Position numbers and translations under genes: made by a program
Assembly: GCA_030533445.1 (NCBI GenBank)
Contig: CM060081.1
Span: forward strand, 20,567,611-20,631,610
Length of the DNA: 64,000 nucleotides
Reading direction: 5' to 3'
From: Cyprinodon diabolis
Taxonomy: Eukaryota > Chordata > Actinopteri > Cyprinodontiformes > Cyprinodontidae
Shown: positions 47,692 to 58,613 of the stretch, piece after piece
Numbering within the stretch: position 1 is the first letter of the stretch
How the letters are laid out: the number at the start of each line of letters is the position of its first letter
Notes under the pieces: generated by a model
What the model saw: only the letters and a program-made list of their open reading frames with translations
What the model was told of the DNA's origin: nothing
The model's database searches: none

Positions 47692-47858
47692 CTTGTGATT
47701 CCCACGAAGCCTGTGGGATCTTGAAACGTGTGTTTTCTTTAAATCAGAACGGGATTTTAACTCACGGAGGGTTTGTGTCTGTCCTTGGATCAGGTGGCTT
47801 GTTCTTAAAGCTTCCTCCGGAGGTGATCTGCTGGGTCTTGTTAATGGCCGCAGTGTTC

Positions 47859-48644
47859 TGTCATGATTGTTTTTAATTCAAACCCACATGCAGAACACAA
47901 CGGAGGCTGGGTAAAAGTTTAACAGAGTTTATTAAAGGTTGTTGACATAAAGACATGAACTGGATCAGGAACTGGTCCGGGTTGGGTTCACTGAAGTCTG
48001 CAGAGATGGATAGTTTGATTAGCTGGGCAGACAGATGATTAATGAGTCCTTTAAGATAACTCTGAGTCTACCTTGACGGAGTCCAGGCTTCTCTTGTGAG
48101 AGAGGGAACCGTTGGGTCCAGAGACTGTTGGTTCAGCAGAGTACACAAGCAGCTGCAGCGTTTAGCTTCTGACTTTGAATGGCAGACCTTGATCAGAGTT
48201 TCCAGCTCTTCACAGAGAGCAGCAGGGGATATCCAAATAGGAATCTTCAGGTTTGGCTCACCAGGGCTGGAAGGCAGGTTAAGCTCCCCCAGAGCTTCAG
48301 TACTGAGACAGGTTTCCAGTGAGCAAAGACAGAGGAGGGTTAGAATCAATCTTCTCACTTAGAGTCAACTTAGATTCTTTCAGGTAGCAGAGGCTCAGGT
48401 TGCTAACCAAACTAAGGTCAACACTGCGGCATTGAAGGAAGGTCTGGCAGCTGCTTATGTAGGGGAGGTCTCCTGATGAGTAGATGAGCTTCAGGTCTGC
48501 TGGAGGGCTCCAGCCCAGGAGACCCACGGCGCACTCTGCTGGTGGAAGGTGGTACATCCCCAGATCCCAACAGTAACCCAGTCCCTAAAAGAAAACAAAA
48601 AGCAGAAGCGGATCCTCTGGTGGGCAATCCTCAGGATCCCAACA
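47859..48644 (-). mobile_element. 5' LTR of the gag-bearing gypsy-like element
   Basis: On the plus strand TGTCATGATTG... to ...GGATCCCAACA. A second TG-type terminus (AGATCCCAACA) lies 72 bp inside, at 48572, matching the end of the solo LTR at 1887-2596. I prefer the outer boundary because only it gives an exact GAAAC target duplication; the inner boundary gives GTAAC. Polyadenylation signal at 47928-47933 (minus strand). A 74-bp GT...AG segment lies at 47998-48071. Confidence 0.8.
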
Positions 48645-50055
48645 GAAACTTGCTTTGTTTGAAGGCACTTCACACATGAGATGACATACAAGTCGCATAT
48701 ATTCTGAAATGTGAACAGCAGTGCAAAAAAAAAAAACGGATTTTACAAAAAAATCGTGAGCATTAAGGCCTGCAAACACAAAATTCTTGTGTGTGCCATG
48801 TGTGTAGACATGTTGTCTAAACACATAGGATGTCCATACACATGGAGTTTCACCCTCCATCCCATGTCTTCTACAGCCTTTGGTTTTCCATATATTTACC
48901 TCTATTCATCTTCCCATAAACTTTAAACAGTTTTGCTTTTCCTCTTAAAAAAATATTCTCAGGGCATGATTCCGTCATGTTACTTGGAGGTATAGTGGAG
49001 TCCAACACTGTGTAATGTTATTTTACTGCCACACCAAAAGTTTTGCATGTACACGTTTTTTATCGTGTGTACTGAGACTATTTGTGGACCTGGCTTAATG
49101 TTTTTCTTCTTGCACCTCTAACCTGCATGTTTGTCTCCTCACTTTATAAAAGAAATCTATATTTTAACACTAGCTTTAATATCTATCGTATCTGAATTGT
49201 ATCAATAATCTTAGAACTCGGACCCTTTACTATAGGATGACTCAGATTTACACTCACTGTTCTTCTAGGTTTGGAAAGGAGATTGGCATTAGCAGGTTCA
49301 ATAAGAGACTAAGACCCTGTCCCATTTCTAGCACATGCACACATTTTGGGCCCTAGCACTCGCTTTTGTGTGTTCCAATAATTTTAAAGAGCTATGGGGA
49401 AGTGCCCTTCGACCATGATCCTTTCAGACTGAGGGTGGTCAAGATCTGGTTTCGTGGTGGTTTCGTAGTACTCATTCAGCGAAAAGATAAACGGCATCCA
49501 CCAATGGAAGAGAACTTCATGAAATGAGTTTTCTCTTTAGTGTGCCAAAATTACTTCCATGATATATATAAATAATCTACTGAGCAATTTTTTTTTTCTT
49601 TGCCAGTTTATAACTCCTGCCTGCTGCTATTCGGTCTGCTTTCTTACCTCTTTTTTCCTGACCATTCACCTTGCACACCTTGCTCCTCTGTTCCCCCTTG
49701 TGCACCCCCCCTGCTCCCCCTCTTTAGACTGGCAATCATAAAATGGATTGTAAATACAAATAAGAAAAAATTAAAAAATATATAATGATTTAGTAATGAT
49801 TGAGTAAATTTAAATATTGATATTGAGTTGCGGTTTTAAAGATAATTTAACAAACCAGTCTCAGACACATTAGAGCTCCTCATTGATGAACATTTCACCA
49901 ACACACCATCAATAGGTGCAGAAATCTGACTGAACATTTCAGAAAACACCTGAAGGCAGTGTTTTCCTCAAAAAGCTGGTAAACGTTTTAGTTAAGGAGC
50001 TCAATCAGGCTTGTTAACTTGTTTTTTTTGTTTGTTTATTATAATTTCTGATTAA
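48645..50055. other. AT-rich sequence, nothing recognised
   Basis: No supported gene. Short poly-A and poly-T runs only. Confidence 0.45.
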
Positions 50056-50555
50056 CCAGGGTTACGTTTCATGAAGCAGGTTGAACAAATTAAAATCTGC
50101 AACTCTAAATTGATCTATCAAAAAGTCAGGAAGTCTAAGTGTTCGGTTTCACAAAAGCTGCTATCCATTAGTTCGATCAGTTTTAACTAGGTCCACTCAG
50201 AGTTAAACTCGTACCCAATAAGTATGAAAAGCCATTATCAGTGGGGCAACAATTCAACGAGTGACCATGACAGCAGGCAACAGGCAGTGCCTATTTCACC
50301 CCACTGGAACTAGAGATTTTAATGCAGTAATACAAAAAAATAAAATAAAAAAGTAGAATGTGTTTAAAAGACAGAGAAAAAGTGCTACAAGTACAAATGA
50401 GAGGAAGTTGGCGAAGTAGAAGATCGTTGCTCGAGTTAATGCATACGTTTTATGAAGTGGGCTATGGCTGGCTGTTTTTACATTTATGAAAAGCACTCCT
50501 CTCTTTTTTTTCCATTAGCATATCACTAAAATAAGATTCTTCCTGATCAAAATCT

Positions 50556-50712
50556 CAGTGGTGCAGTGGTTAGCGCACATGACCCATGTAAGGAGGCCTT
50601 AGTCCTCTACACAGCCAACAGGGGTTAGAATTCGGCCAATGGTCCTTTGCCGCATGTCTTGCCCCACTCTCATGTCCCCTTTCCTGTCAGCCTACTGTCC
50701 AAAAAACAAGCC
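50556..50712 (+). mobile_element. tRNA-derived SINE, family B, copy 2
   Basis: GTGGTGCAGTGGTTAGCGC (A box), CATGACCCATGTAAGGAGGC, GGGGTTAGAATTC (degenerate B box) and CCTTTCCTGTCAGCCTACTG parallel the copy at 13898-14056. It lies inside the candidate Harbinger-like element, so it is the younger insertion. Confidence 0.72.
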
Positions 50713-51230
50713 ACTAGTTCCGTATAAAAAAACAACAACCTTGTTTTAATATATAGTACCTCTACTCCTCATGTTGATTACTTCTTATATACAGTAAATC
50801 AGTGGCTGTTTGCAGCCGCGCTTCGGATGTTTTCATCCCAATAAATGGCTCTAAGCGACTATCAGTTCCATAGAATGGCTTCAGATTGTGCCAGTAGGCT
50901 CATTAGGTTGTTACCATCGAGTGAATTCTAACCCTAACGTAATTCCTTTTCCCCTGTGGAATTAATTAATCTATTTATGTGTAATCTGAAAATAATTTCA
51001 GTAGTTCATTATGTACTTTAAATATAACTATATAAAAATAAAATGATCCACATCTTGCTAATATTAAACAAACCAAAAACAAGTAACTCATGCCCTGTCA
51101 ACTGAGTTTTAGAGTCCTCTTCCTATAAAAATTGAATTCTCTGTCAAAAAGTGCCAATCATTCTTTAAGATCCTCGTCAAACAGACATGCAATGTTTGTT
51201 TTTAAAAACAATGTGTCTACCAAACCTAAT

Positions 51231-51231
51231 G

Positions 51232-51264
<33 letters not shown>

Positions 51265-51275
51265 TATATATATAA
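51231..51275. repeat. (AT)n microsatellite
   Basis: Alternating AT over about 45 bp with one break. Confidence 0.92.
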
Positions 51276-51342
51276 GACAACTTATAGTTTTGGTAAAACT
51301 GCTTCACGAAACGGACCCCAGAATATAATTGTAGGGATTAAA

Positions 51343-51961
51343 TGTTGGGATCTGGAGGCTTGTCCACTTTCTCCACCATAGGGCGCCTGAGATCTTCCTC
51401 CTGAGGGCATGAGCCTACTTCTACACACCTGTTTCCTGTCTGCTCATCAGGAGACCTATTTAAGGAGGAGGAAGCTGACACTTCACTGCCAGAGTGTTTG
51501 CCAGTAATGGTATAGGAAACCTGAGCCAGCCTGCCTGATCTGAAACCCTGATTTAGTGAACCTGTCTGATCCTGTTTGTCTCTGCCTCACAGATCCTGAC
51601 TTTTCTGGAAACCTGAAATCCTGGAGATAGAAATCTCTGTCTGGAATCTGCCTGCCTGCACTCCGTTTCAGTCTCTGCCTCTGCCCTCTGCCTGCGGACT
51701 AGCCTCTGGACCCTCAAGGTTCCCCCCCTGCTGATCAGATCCATCTCTGAGCAGGTATTTAACCCCGTCATCTGTAAACTGCAATTTTCCTGGATCAACT
51801 CTAACTGCTCTGTCCTCCTCAGTGGTGTTCCTCCCATGACTACTCTGAAGAACCTGTGCATCATTTACTTGTGAACATTGTCAAAATAAATCATTTAACT
51901 TCTTCCCTGTTTCAAGAGTGGTTTCTGCATGTGGGTTAGACGCCTTGAACCCAACATGACA
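51343..51961 (+). mobile_element. Solo LTR, 619 bp, with 5-bp target duplication
   Basis: Starts TGTTGGGATC and ends CAACATGACA. Flanked by TTAAA at 51338-51342 and 51962-51966. AATAAA at 51885-51890. A 68-bp GT...AG segment lies at 51755-51822 (donor GAGCAG|GTATTT, acceptor GTCCTCCTCAG). Gypsy-like by structure. The termini resemble those of the 1887 and 47859 LTRs, but most of the body is different. Confidence 0.9.
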
Positions 51962-51966
51962 TTAAA

Positions 51967-52925
51967 TAAAGTACTGTATTGTTTTTCAATGTTACATTTT
52001 TTTTGGTTTTTATTGTTTTTGTATTGTAAAAAAGCTCGTACGGTATTAACAAAACAACTCATTTTAGGGGTGTTTTGATTCAAATTAGGGTTGCTCCATG
52101 ACCCCCAAAAATAGGCTAAAAATTCCTATGGGTCTTTTTCACTAACTGTTGTAGTCACATAGATGGGCGTGTCACCAGGTAGTGATGTAAGTCTGGTGCT
52201 CATGGGGATGTTGGAATCCTCAAAGTGGATAGACAATACATTTCAAAGCAGGATTCCTCCAAACCAGCCTGCACTGATTCAAGAATCCTTTAAGATTAAC
52301 CAGTGATGTTACATGCCAACTGGCTTCCTCAGAAACTCTAAAAGTTTGCCCTCAGACTAAGAGAAGGCTACTTAACCAGAATCCAACACTAGAAACATTT
52401 CCCATTCTGATCACTCAACTGTCCAATCTCCTCCTGAAATTCTGTTCACTGTCTCTGGTGAATCCCTCCCAACCTGCAACAGTTTCATATTTAATAAACT
52501 GGTCAAACATCTACTGTTGTATCTGGTAGAATTCTGGGTCTTCCGTTTTCTGGTCATTATATTCGATGCCCTTTTACATTCAGAAATTTCTCTTGTTGGC
52601 CAAAACAATTCATTCTAGAGATTCAACTACAGGTTCAGGTTCAAACTGTCATGGTTGAATACCTATTACTCCAACAAGATGTTCAAGCATTTCTTCATGT
52701 TAAAACACAAATTTGTCCATGGCTACTTGTTAAGAAATGGATTGGGGTTCTTGCTTAATATACATGTTGCTGTACCTAGCATTTGCATATGTAAGGGCAA
52801 ATACCTACGCCCTGTTAAAAAAGAACAAAAAAAAACCAACACACAAACACTGGGAGTTTTGGAGAAAAAAAAAACAGAAAAAAAAATTGGTCTAGATTCA
52901 GGTTTAAGAAATTGACCACTTCGAT
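51967..52925. other. Unclassified sequence
   Basis: AT-rich, with a weak resemblance between 52540-52560 and 18850-18875 (TTTTCTGGTCATTA). No gene supported. Confidence 0.35.
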
Positions 52926-52929
52926 ATTT

Positions 52930-53055
52930 TGTAGACTGGCAACCAGTACAGGGTGTACCCCGCCTCGCTCATAGACAGCTTGAGAGAGGCACCAGCACCC
53001 CTCGCGACCCCAGCTAGGATAAAACGTCACAGAAAATTGATGGATGGATGGATAT
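52930..53055 (+). mobile_element. 5'-truncated SINE family A
   Basis: TAGACTGGCAACCAGTACAG, GGGTGTACCCCGCCTC, GAGGCACCAGCACCCCTCGC and a GATGGATGGATGGATA tail match the 3' third of the SINE at 16401-16740. Confidence 0.78.
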
Positions 53056-56000
53056 TTTGTCAAAGTGCTTCAATAAATCCTTTCCCAGGGAAGTCAATAG
53101 TTGCAGATTTGATTCAGGTTCTCCTTTGATATATTCTCAATAAATTTAAATGCACTGGTCTTGTAGTACCTTCTATGTCAGAAAAGATTAGGTTAATGGC
53201 AGTAGTAGCTCCTTTTGTGGCTTCTTTTAGGAGAAAGGTACGCACAGAAAAGAGCTCAATGGCAGTTATAAAAGCTATAAAAAATATAAGACAGAACATG
53301 CAGTCAGTCATAGCAATAGCTTCTTCAGTTGCTTAGAGTAAGATAAACACTGGGAATAAAACCAAGCTTTGTATAAATAATAATAAACTTCAAATAATAC
53401 ACCTTTTTGAGTAGTATCAATTATATAAAATTGACATTAATTTATCTCAGTACAAATGTTAATGTTTTTTTACAAATTTGCAATTTCTAAGATGAACTCA
53501 ACCTATTTTCCAAAATAAATTAAAAATATAATACATCCACACTGATGCTCCAATTTTAAAAATAAACTTGTATTCCAGGATTAAGTTACATATTTTGATA
53601 CAGTCAGTTTTTATGTCTCACACTCCAACCTCTTGCCCTGCTGTTCTTACACTAGCAAGCAAAGTTAAAATGCCAAACCTGAGACTTGAAAATGGCAGTT
53701 CCCAAACTGTCTGATTATATCAGTATAAATGCCAGCAGGGGTAAATAGGGAGGTGAAAAGGTGTGCAGTGTGGATAGCAAGGAAAAAGGCATACAGTGCC
53801 ATGTTTTTTGTGGAGACAGGTAACAGATGATATCACTGTGAATGCCAACTGGGAGTTAGAAATGGAACGACCTAGGTTGGAAAACTTCTTTTTTATTCAA
53901 GTGAGGGAGGTCAATCTTGGAGTATTATAATAGACCTAAGTACTCGAAAAAAGTAAGAGGGTCTTCAGTTTTTTATCAGGTACTACAACTTGTGTCTATT
54001 TTCTAAAAGCATTTGGTATTCAGTTTCATTCCACAACTTATTGTACTCTCGGATATCGCATCTGTCAGGTTTATATGGGTGTTTTTAGGATTTTATAGAA
54101 ACATTGGTTTTTGGCTTTGCAGGGTGGAAAAAATCTATCAAGGGTTGAAGCTAAAATGACACAATTTAGCTGTGCGAAACTTTCAGACCTGTCAGGCATA
54201 AATTAAGCTTAGTTTTCAGTGTAATGTAGGGGTAGAGTTAGGTTAAAGCAGTATTAGCTGATTAAAAGTCAAATATGAGATAGCCTAATAGACATTCACA
54301 AAAAAGTTACTGAGGTCCTAACCAATTGGTTATCTTCACCAAGGAGGTTATGTCTTTGGTCAAGTTTGTGTGTGTGTGTGTGTGTTTGTTTGTCTGTGTG
54401 TGAATATCATAATCCAGATGCAGGAATTTTTTAAAAGGAGTCTTTAAAATTATTTTGCAGAACAACAAGTTCCCCCTAAACCAGAGACTGACAAGAGTGA
54501 CTATAGACAGCTTCAGTGACTCAAAAAATCCCAGAATTATTATACTGAAGACAAAAATACAGGAAAATTGAGTCATGCATCGTTCGAAGTCTCGATCTGC
54601 CGATCAAAGCGGAGTGAAGAGCATGATGGTGAGACCAGAACTAACACCAGAGGCTGCAGACACATAATGTGTCCTACTTATGAACTTATGAAAGGATTTT
54701 AAGGAATTGTTACCAGAGGTGCACCTCATTACAAGGAACAATTCATTCAAATGTATAGTGATATAGATCAGAGGCAAGATTCAGCTCTATGTGTAAGTTA
54801 CAAAATGGAGCAAAATTCGCTGCTGGATGGAGGTCTGTGCTCTTAAAGTGTTTTTGGTTTTTAACAGAAAACTTGACTCTAGAACACTTTCATTCAAGAC
54901 CAAGTAGGCAACGGGGGCTGAAATCAATCCAGTGCTGTTGAACCACCACCGTGTGACATATAGTCACAAGCCATAATGGCTGACTTATGTAAGGATTAGC
55001 CTGAATCACATTGGAATGACAGACGGCCTGTGCAACCAGCTGGCTCAGGGATTTAAACACACTGGGAGAACCAACCATCGGTGCATCATTCACACCATTT
55101 CCTGCTTTTAACACAGAGAAAAGGGTTTTACTGAACATGAATTCACTGTAATCAAATATTTACAGCTCTGATGAAATGAAACCCCATATTTTGTGTATGT
55201 TTTTGTGCTTTTTTACTGACTTGCTTTATAACCTGCCTATATTCATTTTACCTTAAGACACAAACTATGTGAGTGTTTTAGTTGAAAGACAGTTTCATCA
55301 GTAGCTTATTTTGTATGTTCGTTCATAGACTTTTGCCACCCCATGTGTTTTGTTTATTCTATGCACTGTTAGCAATATATCTATGCTTCCTTGATGGTTC
55401 ATGATGCACAAATTCAGCACTTTTGTTTTAGTTTCTTTTCACAGTTTTAATTGGAATCTAGAAACTTTTGTTATTTCTTGATTCAAATCTAAATTACATA
55501 GAAAGGTGTGAATACAATTTGAATATGCTACAATTAATAGCACTTCTTTAAAACAGTTTAAGATAATTTTTTTTATGTATTTATTTCATTTGGTGTGTGG
55601 ATTAATTTACACCATGTTGAGCTATTAGGTAACTACTTTCTGTATAACTGGAGTAGATATGATTGGAGAAAAAGAAATGCTCTAACATTGCCTTGCTATG
55701 TATTTAATAATGTTGCTGAGTGCTGAATATCACTGGTCAAACCAAAGATACGCAGATTTTTGGGTTTCCCTAAAGTTCCTGGTACTATTGTCATAGTAAC
55801 TTTAGAAGAAGAAATGCCATAGGAAAATTGGGATCTGCATGATAGAGCTTGATCTTCCACAAAAATTTTGACTTTCTTACAATATGAGTGACATAAAATA
55901 TAATTGTATTAGCTGTTAATCCTTCATTTAGGTAAATGAATAAGTAACAACAACAACAAAAAAACAACAAAAAAAGAATGTGATATCATTTGATATCATT

Positions 56001-56500
56001 TGACATGACAGTGAAATCTCACCATTGAGCCCAATGTAAATGCACTATTTTGAATATGAGTGCATTTAAGTGCACAATGATAGGACTATTTTCAGATTCA
56101 TATAATACACACTCATTAATTTGTGGGCATGCATGATAAGATTAAAACTGATTTGACAGCACATTATTTAGACAGTAGATTTAGATAGGACCTGTGTGAA
56201 TTTCACAATAGGCTGTTAATGCTAGATCTGACTTCTAAACAACCTATCTGTGAGGCCCTTTATTAAAAACACCAACATTTTCACAAAATTGCATTTTTCA
56301 GAAATGCTTTTTTCACTACATTTCTAACCAAAGCTTACATGAACAATTTTTAAGATGTTTAAACTATTTCACCTGTTTGTGATGAGGGTGTGCCTGCAGA
56401 GCACATGTTTATTCTAATTAAATAATATCCTATGTTTGTTTAAATAATAGAAATGAATCATACGTCGTTGCAGGTGAAAGTTATGCTCAACTGGCCGACA
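53056..56500. other. AT-rich sequence, nothing firmly recognised
   Basis: About 3.4 kb. A (GT)n run lies at about 54367-54384. The phrase CACCAAGGAGGTTATGTCTT at 54337-54356 resembles the start of a widespread animal repeat, but I cannot bound it. No gene supported. Confidence 0.4.
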
Positions 56501-56514
56501 GGTAGGCTACTCTG

Positions 56515-57172
56515 TCCATTAATACCCAGAACTGCTAGGATATCCCAGAAGCAGCGGAAGGAGGAGATGGAGGGGGAGGAGGCAAGTAAGGAGTGCTTGT
56601 AGGAGGAGGGAGGGAGGCTGGAGTGCTTGTAGGAGGAGGGAGGGAGGCTGTTCCGCTTGAATGGCCGTAGCAGTCAGGAGGCTGCACGGGAGGGGAGACA
56701 GACAAGACATCCTTCTCGCTTTTTGCGCTTCCTTCTCTGGGTTTTTCTCCCGCGCCGCTCTCTGCGAGGAACGGAGCAAAAGGGGGGAGAGGGAGGGAGG
56801 CAGGCAAGGAAGGAGATCTGACGCATCTGAGTGAGTGGGCACAGCGAGGCTTTACTTCTCTCCGATATGCAACCTGCGCGACGCTGCGCCTCCTGCGACC
56901 TGCGTTACTGACACCAAGAGGGAGAGAGTCAGAGGCAGGAGGAGCCGGCATGGGTGGACGGGAACACCACTAAACACAGAGGACTGGAAGCGGTGGTTTT
57001 GCTCTTAAGTCAGAAATAAACACTGTTTTGATTCCTTTTCTCTTGTGTTTGTTTTTGTGGCCCGGAGCGTCACTCTTCAGTAATGTTCGCGTGCGCAAAT
57101 TTGTTTGGTAACAAAATACGGAATATTCTGTGGCTTTGATTTCCTGGGAGAGAAAATAACCGAACCCAACAG
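56515..57172 (+). promoter_or_regulatory. Candidate CpG-rich promoter and non-coding first exon
   Basis: A GC- and CpG-rich block in AT-rich surroundings. The left part is purine-rich (GGAGG repeats, 56555-56640). The middle has dense CpGs (CTCCCGCGCCGCTCTCTGCG at about 56746, CGCGACGCTGCG at about 56876). The right part reads as leader sequence and ends AACCCAACAG|GTAAGATT, a consensus splice donor with the boundary at 57172/57173. Short upstream frames (ATG at 56950, 7 codons; ATG at 57082, 18 codons) and no long frame suggest a 5' UTR exon. No TATA box. The host gene is unknown and presumably continues past 64 kb. I see no transposon termini around it. Confidence 0.5.
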
Positions 57173-58201
57173 GTAAGATTATTATTATTATTATTATTAC
57201 TATTATTATTATTGTTGTTATTATTATTGTTGTTGTTCTTGTTGTTGTTATTTTTATAATTGCAAAGTGCTCTTTAGCGACCTTTTATCTAAATCCCAAA
57301 CATTTTAAATCAATCCCAGAGAGCATCTCAACTTTTCTCAGATTACACTGAAACCTCGAGGCTGTGTGGAAAAGAGGCAGCTGCCTTTCTCTGAATTTCC
57401 CCGCGTGCTGATCTCATTTAACCGTGTCTACTTTGTTGGGGGACCGTCATGTTGGAGGCGAACTAATCGGAGCGCATCTCTCCGATCAGTGCAGATGTTC
57501 GGCTAATCCCACCGGCTGTTAACCCTCCCTTCCAGGGCCATAATCCCTGAGGATTGCATGGAGCCGAGTACCACCGTCGGCGTCAGTGAATGTATCTATA
57601 TTTTTGATACAGTTACCAACAAAAAAAAATGTTGGCAACTGTAATATAAGTTTTGTTAATGTTGGTGATGCTCTATGATGCACAGAAGATACGGATCCGT
57701 GCATTGTTTTTAAAGTTTGTAGACATTTGCTTTAACTTAAATGTGCATCTCCCAACTCAAAAAAGCAAGTGGTAGTTCTTTTGGATTCAGAAAAAATAAA
57801 CATTATAAAAAAGAAGTCACCTCAATCCCCTCCTAGAAACAAGGATTGCATTTAAATATAGCAACATTTTAGGTTCAGTTTATTGCCAGTATGGTTTTGT
57901 TGCCACAAGATCTCAATTTAGTTAGGTTTGTTGCTAAATAAAAATACTTTGATGACTACCTACCTATTTATACCTAATAGAAATTGGATATTCAAAGTCA
58001 GACTTGGTTATTTTATCAACCACTTCTAAAAAAACTCAACAACATTCTATTTGTTTTCTCTTTACACTTTCATATGACATTGTCACAACATTCTCAGTCA
58101 AAAGACTTTTGCTGGTGGACCAATAAAAGCTCCTTTTTCAATAACAGTATTCAAATTATCCAAATATTTTGATTCCAATTTAACCAAGAATGATTGATCA
58201 G
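57173..58201. other. Presumed start of intron 1; microsatellite and AT-rich sequence
   Basis: Begins with GTAAGA and an (ATT)n/(GTT)n run (57178-57250). The next 300 bp keep some CpGs, as downstream edges of promoters often do. No coding exon was recognised. Confidence 0.35.
57178..57250. repeat. (ATT)n/(GTT)n microsatellite
   Basis: Triplet repeats directly after the candidate splice donor. Confidence 0.88.
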
Positions 58202-58205
58202 TTAA

Positions 58206-58609
58206 AGGAATAGTACACCCAAAACATGATTAGCCTTCATTTTCTACTCATCCGTAGGCTGGTGAACTCGCAGGCGCGCGCTTTTAGGAAATCCTATACA
58301 CTACTGTTTATGCTCTAAAAACATTCTAAATGACTTAGTTTCGAGTAAATTATGGACGCTACCCACTCAGGACACTTGGAATACATTGGACGAGCAGTAT
58401 GGAGGAATATTGACACGTTTTTTGTGGACTTTTATGGACCTTTCTGCCTCGGGCACCATAGACCTCCATTATTTGAATGTCAGCAGACAGTAAGAAGCCT
58501 CCCAGATCTCCAGATGCATTTGAGATATCAAAAAAGTACTCCAGAGTGTTGTTCAGCATGGGGGTGAGTAGAAAATGAAGGCTAATCATGTTTTGGGTGT
58601 ACTATTCCT
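58206..58609. mobile_element. TTAA-flanked MITE, 404 bp, 45-bp perfect inverted ends
   Basis: Starts AGGAATAGTACACCC and ends with its reverse complement; the first 45 bases of each end match exactly. TTAA borders both sides (58202-58205 and 58610-58613), the target of piggyBac- and Kolobok-type elements. The middle has no transposase. The end sequence resembles a very common fish MITE family. Identical ends imply a recent insertion or strong constraint on the ends. Confidence 0.9.
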
Positions 58610-58613
58610 TTAA

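Larger units (their letters stand above)
45721..48644 (-). mobile_element. Ty3/gypsy-like element with gag and proline-rich ORF but no pol, minus strand
   Basis: GAAAC flanks both ends exactly (45716-45720 and 48645-48649). 5' LTR at 47859-48644; gag at 47691-46963; a proline-rich region at about 46950-45946; and a 3' LTR cut to 45721-45941. No protease, RT, RNase H or integrase motif is present. The same post-gag sequence (VRAP.I.ESDLW..FYG) and the same PVP.VEPQS 12-residue repeats occur in the 26-32 kb element, so the two loci share an organisation although their LTRs differ. The 3' deletion fused repeat sequence to the LTR. Confidence 0.8.
50059..51319. mobile_element. Candidate Harbinger-like DNA transposon remnant hosting a SINE
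   Basis: The left end reads GGGTTACGTTTCATGAAGCA. The right end, reverse-complemented, reads GGGGTCCGTTTCGTGAAGCA. These are imperfect ~21-bp inverted termini of a form I associate with fish PIF/Harbinger elements. CAG borders both sides as a possible 3-bp duplication; TWA would be usual, so this is weak. The interior has no transposase frame and contains a SINE (50556-50712) and an (AT)n run (51231-51275). Confidence 0.42.

Noticed and set aside
54890..55138. An 82-codon minus frame with ordinary amino-acid composition
   Set aside because: Looked somewhat protein-like, but no motif, splice site or family was recognised, so no feature was called.
56519..56951. Minus-strand proline/serine-rich frames
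   Set aside because: Antisense of the purine-rich, CpG-rich block. The splice donor at 57172 supports the plus strand instead.
57600..57650. Small hairpin (GTTACCAACA / TGTTGGCAAC)
   Set aside because: Short arms with an A-rich loop. No flanking features that would make it an RNA gene or transposon.
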